DNA of 64,000 nt from RYN-230 sp963717125 (GTDB lineage Bacteria; Actinomycetota; Actinomycetes; Streptosporangiales; Streptosporangiaceae): positions 1,054,001 to 1,118,000 of the forward strand of contig CAVQVG010000007.1 of assembly GCA_963717125.1 (NCBI GenBank), written 5' to 3'. Of the stretch, positions 58,443 to 64,000 are shown one piece after another; position 1 is the stretch's first letter, and every line of letters starts with the position of its first letter. The notes beneath the pieces were generated by a model. That model did not search any database and had not been told where the DNA came from. It worked only from the letters and a program-made list of their open reading frames with translations. Made by a program: the position numbers and the translations under genes.

Positions 58443-58934
58443 ATGCCTCTGCTCAACCCCGGCGACCCCTTCCCGCAGCTGACGATCACCACCACCGACG
58501 GGCAGGTGCTCACCATCCCGGACGCGTTCGGCGGCGACTTCGGCGTCGTGCTCTTCTACCGGGGCGCCTGGTGCCCGTACTGCAACGCGCAGCTGCGCGC
58601 CTTCCAGCGGGCCAGCCAGGCGCTGGCGGATGCCGGCATCCGCGCCGTGGCCCTCTCGGTCAACGACAAGGAGACCACCGCCGCGCTGGTCGCCGAGCAC
58701 AAGCTGACCTTCCCCGTCGGCTACGGCGCGGCTGCTCCAGCCGTCGCCGCGCTCACCGGCGCCTTCGTCAACCCAGACCCGGTGTACCTGCAGTCCACCG
58801 GCTTCGTGCTCAACCCCGCGGGCAACGTCGTGGTCAGTGTGTACTCCAGCGGCGCGATCGGGCGGCTCGTCCCCGACGACGTCATCGGCCTGGTCCGCTA
58901 CCTGCGCGAGCACTCGGCCTCCGCGACGGCGTGA
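58443..58934 (+). CDS. Peroxiredoxin-like thioredoxin-fold protein
   Basis: 163 residues, ATG at 58443 with AGGAG upstream. The active site is YRGAWCPYCNAQ with Cys44 and Cys47, aligned with the paralogue at 51511-52005. It ends LVRYLREHSASATA. Immediately downstream the first residues of a DsbA-like partner survive as a stub, so the gene pair was once complete here too. Confidence 0.92.
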   Translation: MPLLNPGDPFPQLTITTTDGQVLTIPDAFGGDFGVVLFYRGAWCPYCNAQLRAFQRASQALADAGIRAVALSVNDKETTAALVAEHKLTFPVGYGAAAPAVAALTGAFVNPDPVYLQSTGFVLNPAGNVVVSVYSSGAIGRLVPDDVIGLVRYLREHSASATA

Positions 58935-58956
58935 CAGGACAGAAGATGCCAGCAGG

Positions 58957-58983
58957 ACGGACACGGACATCCACTTCTTCATG
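58957..58983 (+). pseudogene. DsbA-like gene, N-terminal stub
   Basis: 22 bp after the peroxiredoxin stop the sequence encodes TDTDIHFFM, matching the start of the DsbA-like protein at 52022 (NDADVHFYFDPVCP). It loses similarity after nine residues. The position relative to the peroxiredoxin is the same as in the complete pair. It appears cut by the event that brought in the acyl-CoA dehydrogenase tail. Confidence 0.55.
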
Positions 58984-59021
58984 CGAGATAGGTTCGAGAA
59001 ACCGCAGGTCAGCGGTCTGAT

Positions 59022-59099
59022 TTAGGCCTTAAGGAGCTGCCGGGCCATGACGACGCGCTGGATCTGGTTGGTGCCCTCGTAGATCTGGGTGGTCGTGGA
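59022..59099 (-). pseudogene. Acyl-CoA dehydrogenase C-terminal stub
   Basis: On the minus strand the sequence reads TTQIYEGTNQIQRVVMARQL and ends LLKA with a TAA. This is the highly conserved C-terminus of acyl-CoA dehydrogenases, including the catalytic-region Glu of YEGT. Only about 25 residues remain; upstream the frame has no similarity. Confidence 0.75.
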
Positions 59100-59204
59100 C
59101 CGGGTGACAGTTTCCGCAGCTAGATGAACTGTATGGCAGGCCGGGTCAGCACGCATTCAGCACGCAGCCCTGGTGTGGGCGGTCGGGTCACTGATCGGTC
59201 TGTT

Positions 59205-59940
59205 CTACGTCAACGGGTGGTGGCTTTCCTGATACGCCTGGTCAAGAGTGGTGCGCGCGCGGTCGAAGGAGGAGGAGGAGGAGGAGGAGGAGGAGGAGAT
59301 GAGGTGGCCGTAGATCTGGTGGGTGACCTCGATGCTCTTATGGCCGAGCCACCGGGATACCTCAGTGATCGGGATGCCCTCGGCTAGGGCGGTGGAAGCG
59401 TAGAGGTGGCGCAGTGAGTGCGGAATGAACTGGCGGCAGCCCCGCTTCCGCGGTGGCTCGCTGGAAGTCCTCCTGGTAGCTGCGGCGGATGACCAGCTTG
59501 TACTTACGCCCTCGGAACAGGTACCCGTCGGGGGTGGCGCCGTGCTCGGCGACGTGCTTGCCGATCGCCTCGCTGACGTATTCGGGCAGCGGGACGTCCC
59601 GGAACTCCCCCGCCAGGCGGAACTTTAATGGCCGCAGCTGCGCCGCGGGATTGACCTGCTCCTTCACCCGCAGGGTCTTGCCATGGCTGATCCGGCAGCG
59701 CAGGTTGACGGCGAGGGCCTCACCGATCCGCAGCCCGCAGCCGCGCATGAGCCACACGGTGGCGGCCCAGTCCGGCGGCAGCCCGGCAGCCACTGCTTCG
59801 ATCCGCGCGTGCGCGGGGATGATGAAGTCGGCGCTGACCACCACGCCGGGCAGGGCGATGCCGGTGCACGGTGATTCGGCGAGCTTCTTATCGCGGACCG
59901 CTTCCAGTCAGCGGCAGTAAGACCACGCCCAGCCAGCACA
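59205..59940 (-). pseudogene. Tyrosine recombinase (phage-type integrase) remnant
   Basis: The catalytic domain can be read across two frame breaks. LTAADWKRSA and then SADFIIPAHARIEAVAAGLP precede GCGLRIGEALAVN (first catalytic Arg). After the break near 59440 come IPHSLRHLYAST (HxxR), VSRWLGHKSIEVTHQIYGH (His and Tyr), and a C-terminal SFDRARTTLDQAYQ ending in TAG. The N-terminal arm- and core-binding regions are absent. A GGA microsatellite inside the C-terminus encodes ten serines. The enzyme is dead, but it marks this as an integrated element. Confidence 0.85.
59268..59299 (+). repeat. (GGA)10 microsatellite
   Basis: Ten uninterrupted GGA triplets plus two bases. On the minus strand they encode a poly-serine run just after the catalytic tyrosine segment of the integrase remnant. 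Such triplet runs slip easily. Confidence 0.95.
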
Positions 59941-60160
59941 CAAGATCACATCTTGACACTCCCCAGCCAAAACCGATCACCGGCATTCACGCGGTGGATC
60001 GAGGCTAAGCCGACGGTTTTACAGTGAGCCGATCCCAACCCATCGGAATAGCCGCTGACCTGCTATTTCTCTATTTTCGCCGGGTGAATACCGCGTTCTG
60101 TCCGTGTCGCGTCCGTAGTCCCGGAGTGTGCCTGGTCAGCGCGGCGCAGGTTTTGGATCC

Positions 60161-60445
60161 ATGTCCCATCAGGTCCAGCTGGGTTCCGCCGCATCTCATT
60201 GTCCCACTGCCGCCCCGGACCCGGCGGGCACGCCGCCGAACCAACGGCCTGCCGTAGCCGATGGCCGTACTCCCCGGCCGGACATGCGGCAGATGCTCTC
60301 ACATCTGGGAAAGCCGATCGGCACGGCCATCTTTCACACCCTCGCCAAAGATTACCGGGCGAGGGGCCACCGCTACGGCAATGTCATCCGCGGGCCAGCG
60401 GGTAATCCCTGTCACTGGCGCATCTTCCTTCCGTCGCTCCTCTGA
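60161..60445 (+). CDS. Hypothetical protein, weakly supported
   Basis: 94 residues from the ATG at 60161, without a clear ribosome site. The second half (MRQMLSHLGKPIGTAIFHTL then AKDYRARGHRYGNVIRGP) looks like a genuine folded segment, possibly a DNA-associated domain, but I do not recognise it. The first half is Pro/Thr-rich. It may be a fragment of a larger gene cut by the integration event. Confidence 0.3.
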   Translation: MSHQVQLGSAASHCPTAAPDPAGTPPNQRPAVADGRTPRPDMRQMLSHLGKPIGTAIFHTLAKDYRARGHRYGNVIRGPAGNPCHWRIFLPSLL

Positions 60446-60508
60446 CAGGCGGTAAACGGGAACGTGACCCTGCGCCGCCGGATGTTCCGGGAAGCTGCTG
60501 GTGTCGTC

Positions 60509-60541
60509 ACCCCGGCGTCTGCGAACCACGGACGCCGGGGT
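60509..60541 (-). terminator. 11-bp perfect hairpin
   Basis: Arms ACCCCGGCGTC (60509-60519) and GACGCCGGGGT (60531-60541) pair around an 11-nt loop. It lies 53 nt past the stop of the AhpD-like gene on its strand. Confidence 0.6.
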
Positions 60542-60593
60542 GCGGCGGCGCGCCGGCCGCGGCGCCAGCGCGCATGCTCCCCGTCCTCTCTCC

Positions 60594-61049
60594 CTAGCCC
60601 CAGGCGCCGGCTACCTGCCTGGTGGGGGCATTGAGCCGGTTGAAGACGTTGGTCGTGGCGATCGACAGCAGCAGTGCGGCGAGTCCTTCCTCGTCGTAGT
60701 GCCGGGCGGCCTCGTCCCAGATTTCGTCCGGCACCGGGTCCGGCCGGTCGGCCAGCCGGGTGACGGCTTCGGTCAGGGCCAGCGCCGCGCGCTCCGCGTC
60801 GGTGAAATACGGCGCCTCCCGCCAGGCAGCTACCGTGGCTAGCCGATCCTCGCTCTCGCCCGCCTTCCTGGCCCCTGCAGCGCCAGCCTGAACGCACGAG
60901 CTGCAGCCGTTGATCTGGCTGGCCCGCAGGTGAACCAGTACCAGCGTCTCCTCAGGCACGCCTTTGTTGTGAAAACTGGCGCCCAGCGCCTGGATGGCCG
61001 CCATAGCCTCTGGGATGATCATGGCCGGATTCTTCATCCGTGCTTGCAT
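60594..61049 (-). CDS. Carboxymuconolactone decarboxylase-family (AhpD-like) protein
   Basis: 151 residues, ATG at 61049 with GGAGG seven nt upstream. It is an all-helical AhpD/CMD fold. The redox motif is INGCSSCVQAGAAGARKAG, with CxxC and the nearby acidic and basic residues of the proton relay. LVLVHLRASQ precedes it, and VTRLADRPDPVPDEIWDEA follows. AhpD-type proteins reduce peroxiredoxins or act as alkylhydroperoxidases. It fits the peroxide/thiol theme of the island although it lies outside the integrase remnant. Confidence 0.92.
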   Translation of the reverse strand: MQARMKNPAMIIPEAMAAIQALGASFHNKGVPEETLVLVHLRASQINGCSSCVQAGAAGARKAGESEDRLATVAAWREAPYFTDAERAALALTEAVTRLADRPDPVPDEIWDEAARHYDEEGLAALLLSIATTNVFNRLNAPTRQVAGAWG

Positions 61050-61629
61050 CGTGGGTCCTCCATGGTGTCGTCTTCGATCAGGTACGCCGCGAGGCCGCGC
61101 ATATCGCGCCGTCGTGCTCTCGCCGCTACCTGGTATGACAGGCGCCGACGGCGGAATGTGACCGACGAACGAACCGGGCCTAGCTGCCGGGCGATTACTT
61201 CACCGATCAGACGGCTGTCTCGAAAAGTCGTGCCGACCACCTGGCAGCCGGTATCCGGCGAGGCTCAAGCCCTGCTCAGGCTCGGACCCGAGGTGGCCCG
61301 ATGTCCCCAACACCAGGGACTTTAGGTGTTTGTGGTGTTGGGAGGTTTTTCAAGCTTGTGTTCCATGTCTGTTCTGGAGTCCGTTTCTGTGATGGCGCAG
61401 CGGAACTACAGTCCGGGTTTGTGATCTTCGGTTTGATCGTCTGGATCAGGTCGGCGCACACGTTGCCATCGCAGCTTCGCTACTGGGGCCACCGTGGTGG
61501 CCTGCTCGCCGGCGGCCGCTGCTTTGACCGCCTGGCACGGTCGCCGGGGTGGGGTTGGTTTATTCCATCGGCTGCCGTTTTCCGCGGGGATCCCTGACGC
61601 CTGGACTCATGGTCAGCGCTGCGAGTCGC
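61050..61629. other. Intergenic stretch with a T-tailed hairpin
   Basis: About 580 bp, AT-richer from 61300 to 61480, with no recognised gene. It contains the terminator-like hairpin at 61306-61350. Confidence 0.45.
61306..61350 (+). terminator. Hairpin followed by a T-run
   Basis: Arms CCCAACACCA (61306-61315) and TGGTGTTGGG (61333-61342) pair perfectly and are followed by AGG and five Ts. This is the classic rho-independent form, unusual in this GC-rich window. No plus-strand gene ends just upstream, so it may belong to a lost gene. Confidence 0.5.
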
Positions 61630-62016
61630 CTACCGGCCTGGTTCTGGCCCGTCGCCTATCGCGCGCACCCGGCAGATCTTCTTGCTGGACATGGTGAACA
61701 GGTAGACCGCCTGGTTCTCGAAGGCTCGGTCACCGGTGCCTCGGTACACACCCCGCTGGGTGACCAGCGCGGCGACGCGGGCGCCTTCTGCGATGACCTC
61801 CTCGATTTCCACCACGTAGGGGTCAAACAAGGCAAGCTGGGCGGGGATGCCGCCGAACGCATCCTGCGATCCGGCCTCGTCGCCGAGGAAGCTCTTGTTA
61901 TCGTCAACGACGTCAACGGCCAAGTATTCGCCCAGCTCATCGAAGCGGCGTTCGTTGATCGCCCGAAACAGGCCTGCGACGATCGCCTTGTGGGCTTTGG
62001 CCTCTTCGTCTTCCAC
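61630..62016 (-). CDS. SnoaL-like/ester cyclase-family protein
   Basis: 128 residues, GTG at 62016. It is a single alpha+beta-barrel domain of the SnoaL/NTF2 superfamily: AHKAIVAGLFRAINERRFDEL, DVVDDNKSF, GIPAQLALFDPYVVEIEEVIAEG, VAALVTQRGVYRG and AVYLFTMSSKKICRVRAIG. Members range from polyketide cyclases to stress proteins and sigma-factor accessory domains. The function here is unassigned. Confidence 0.8.
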   Translation of the reverse strand: MEDEEAKAHKAIVAGLFRAINERRFDELGEYLAVDVVDDNKSFLGDEAGSQDAFGGIPAQLALFDPYVVEIEEVIAEGARVAALVTQRGVYRGTGDRAFENQAVYLFTMSSKKICRVRAIGDGPEPGR

Positions 62017-62246
62017 GCCTTGATCGTAGCTGCGTCATGTGCTGGCAGCCTTGGCCGCCTTGCTGCCATCTGCAGCGTGAGAGCAGGCGGGCGACTGCGG
62101 CCACGCTGACCAGGCCGGAGGCGCGGAGGGGTTGATGCCGGCCTGGAGGGCAGGCACCAGGGGACTACCACGCCCGGTGCCGGCCGGAGGAAGCCGGGAC
62201 CGTGAGGGGTGCGAGGGCTGTCTGGCGCTATATCGTTCGCGTCGTG

Positions 62247-62723
62247 GTGAAAGCGCCTTTCGACGTGACTGCCTTCCTGCGGGAGGACCGCAGACCTGCT
62301 CAGGTTGCTTCGGTGTCAGCAGCGGGGACGCCACTGCTGGGCAGCTTGTGGTTCCTGTTTGAGCGGAAGCGTTTCTGGTTCAGCAGCGCCAAGGCCGCTC
62401 CGCTTCCACGAGCGGCACAGCATGGCGCTCCAGTCGCTGTGATCGTCAACGACTTCGATCCTCCCGCCTCCATCCGCCAAGTCCGGGTCCGAGGGCGGGC
62501 ACAGATCGAACCACACGATTCCGCAGTTGTGCAGCGCATCTACCAGCGCTATCTCGGCGCCGACGTTGGCAGGTGGCCCCCGTTCTTCCGTTCGCGGGTC
62601 GATCAGACGGACGGCTGGGTGCTGTGGTCGGTGCATCCGGACAATGGCCTGGCCGTTACATTCCCGGGCTTCGAAGAACGCTCCTATCGCTGGGACCGCA
62701 ATGGCGACGCTCCCTTCACGTGA
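62247..62723 (+). CDS. Pyridoxamine 5'-phosphate oxidase-type split-barrel protein
   Basis: 158 residues from the GTG at 62247 (62244 also possible); the frame extends to 62202. It is a flavin-reductase-like split barrel: FLREDRRPAQVASVSAAGTPLLGSLWFLFE, KRFWFSSAKAAPLPRA, VAVIVNDFDPPASIRQVRVRGRAQ, then a tail (LGADVGRWPPFFRSR). The family binds FMN or F420. The start has no Shine-Dalgarno sequence, but GCTATATCG lies about 20 bp upstream, so a short or leaderless transcript is possible. Confidence 0.82.
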   Translation: MKAPFDVTAFLREDRRPAQVASVSAAGTPLLGSLWFLFERKRFWFSSAKAAPLPRAAQHGAPVAVIVNDFDPPASIRQVRVRGRAQIEPHDSAVVQRIYQRYLGADVGRWPPFFRSRVDQTDGWVLWSVHPDNGLAVTFPGFEERSYRWDRNGDAPFT

Positions 62724-62869
62724 GCGTTGACCCTTGCGCCGCACCCTCTCCGCGGCGTGCCCGTACTGCTACACCCGAGGGCCGGACAGTATGGGGCCCT
62801 CCGGTTGAGGCGGTGCGCCAGGCCTGGATCGCACATCGGCCTCTAGTGTTAGGACATCCTGCTGCTGGA

Positions 62870-63420
62870 TTGATCGTGCGGGTCATGCTGCGGCCCCCTG
62901 GAGTCGTGCCTGGTAGTGATGCCATCGGGCGCGCGCTTGGTGTCGTCTTCGCCATCGTGACCAGGCGTGGCCGGAGACCTTCGCAGCGCGCATTATGGGG
63001 GTACTGGCCAGGTGGAGAGGCGGCAGGCTTCGGGCACGGTGACGCGGACGATGCCGATGTTGCACGGCGGTCTCTGGTTCGGCGTGCGCGGAGCGCGCCG
63101 GTATCGCGCCAGTGAGCGGGCTGGCCCGCGTTGCTGACAGCGAAAGGATCACCGTCGGCACTCGCGGCTGGGCCGTGCTGCGGCGCTGGCCGGGCGGTCG
63201 CAACAGCCAGCAGCGCGAGCGCGCACATCGACAGCACGGTGTGCCGGTGAAACGAGAGCCACAGGCGCAGCTGATGCTGGTCGAGGCCGGCCTGCCCCTT
63301 CCCCTGCTGGAAGCAAGATCGCCTCCGGGTCGGCAAGGTGCGTGCGGATAAAGCGCCGCAGCCGCGCCAGGACCATGCGCCATGACCGCAACGCCACATC
63401 ATGTCGATCTTGCTTGTCAC
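62870..63420 (-). pseudogene. IS701-like transposase C-terminal remnant
   Basis: Read across frames on the minus strand: CFQQGKGQAGLDQHQLRLW, then FHRHTVLSMCALALLAVATA, and near the end WRRRHQARARWHHYQARL. This is the C-terminal part of IS701-family DDE transposases, with the E..GLDQHQ motif region and the basic ending. At least two frame breaks separate the pieces and the N-terminal DD part is absent. Terminal inverted repeats were not found. Confidence 0.7.
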
Positions 63421-63740
63421 GATTACATGATCTTGAGGTACCCGTTCCGCGCCCAGCGTGACACATCGGGCACCACCCGTGAGCATCCAGACGTTAGATC
63501 ACAAACCCGTTCTGTAGTACCGGGGTAAGGGCATGGTTTTGCCCGCGTGTCGCGGCGGAGGAGACGCGCGGTTCCCGCCGTGACCGTCCACCCGCCGCGA
63601 ACCAGCAGGTCAGCGGCCCGCACCACGACCGTTCCCGCGGCAGTCCCCGGAACAGGCATATTTGGTGAACTCGCGGATGCTCGGTCGCTGCCTGAGCAGC
63701 TCGAGCACTGTTAGGCTTGGCAAGTTTTTCCGCCTGCGAT
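63421..63740. other. Intergenic stretch
   Basis: About 320 bp with no supported gene. Short minus-strand frames here have no domain. Confidence 0.4.
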
Positions 63741-63959
63741 TTAGCTGGGCACGGTATCGGGTTTGTCCGGGACGTCGGCCGCGGATGTCGCGCTCATATA
63801 CAGAGGACGGGCGCGCCGCCCGTTCAGCGCCCACCATGCGGCCCCGACAATGACGGAGGCTGCGCCAGCGACTACGCCTACGGTCCTGACCCCGGTCACC
63901 GCGAGCAATCCGGCGAAGGCCGCCAGCGCCACCCTGGACGCCGCGCCATAGGTAGTCAT
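63741..63959 (-). CDS. Small membrane protein, function unknown
   Basis: 72 residues from the ATG at 63959. Two hydrophobic segments are visible (VALAAFAGLLAVTGVRTVGV and VVAGAASVIVGAAWWAL), then a short basic and polar tail (NGRRARPLYMS). No family is recognised. The frame stays open to 63998, so a longer form starting at or beyond the window edge cannot be excluded. Confidence 0.45.
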   Translation of the reverse strand: MTTYGAASRVALAAFAGLLAVTGVRTVGVVAGAASVIVGAAWWALNGRRARPLYMSATSAADVPDKPDTVPS

Positions 63960-64000
63960 GTGCAAGCTGGTGATCCTGCCTCTCAGGCGCCCAGGCACGG

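Overview
The window is high-GC DNA from an actinomycete. The signs are GTG/ATG starts with purine-rich ribosome sites, Cvn-type 'conservon' genes, SigE-type ECF sigma factors, many lipoproteins and families that use mycothiol. The sequence does not fix the genus. A member of the Streptosporangiales or Catenulisporales would fit, but that is inference.

Region 1 (1-2.0 kb): the 3' end of an FtsX-type ABC permease, a strong hairpin, and a MarR-type regulator carrying a frameshift. Region 2 (2.1-13.8 kb): a sugar/glycoside locus. On the minus strand a LacI-family regulator is the first gene of a run that continues with an Opp/Dpp-type ABC transporter (two permeases, two ATPases, a lipoprotein binding protein), two TIM-barrel sugar isomerases and a Gfo/Idh/MocA dehydrogenase. 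A GH1 beta-glucosidase diverges from it. Two identical LacI-type operators (TAAGCGCTTA) sit between the two arms. The likely scheme is uptake of a glycoside, hydrolysis and oxidation/isomerisation of the product. Region 3 (13.8-21.9 kb): a small P-loop kinase; a second Opp-type system whose two ATPases are fused and carry repeat-derived tails; a zinc-type MDR reductase; and a frameshifted Tat-lipoprotein binding protein. Region 4 (22.0-30.0 kb): a conservon with a nitrate-sensor-like histidine kinase, a roadblock protein and a small GTPase but no DUF742 gene. Next to it are a nitronate-monooxygenase-like enzyme, a degenerate-motif P450 and a divergent NMT1-type binding protein.

Region 5 (30.5-43.1 kb): signalling and defence. 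It holds an orphan HigA antitoxin with an internally deleted HigB, a two-component system divergent from a lipoprotein/MacAB-like efflux cassette, an ECF sigma factor with a membrane partner, a serine beta-lactamase-family protein, and a NarL-type regulator beside a double-length histidine kinase.

Region 6 (43.6-64 kb): a decayed accessory island. A tRNA-3'-end-like sequence and a serine recombinase remnant lie on the left. A tyrosine integrase remnant and an IS701-like transposase remnant lie on the right. Between them is a redox set: three thioredoxin-fold peroxiredoxins, four copies of one short-chain dehydrogenase (one intact, three gutted), a frameshifted DsbA-like mycothiol nitroreductase relative plus a second stub of it, a maleylpyruvate-isomerase-type mycothiol enzyme, an ABM monooxygenase, a GlxA-type regulator, DUF427, a haloacid dehalogenase and an AhpD-like protein. 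Two paralogous ECF sigma/zinc-finger pairs point outward around the core of this set. I see no rRNA, no complete tRNA, no CRISPR array and no replication origin.
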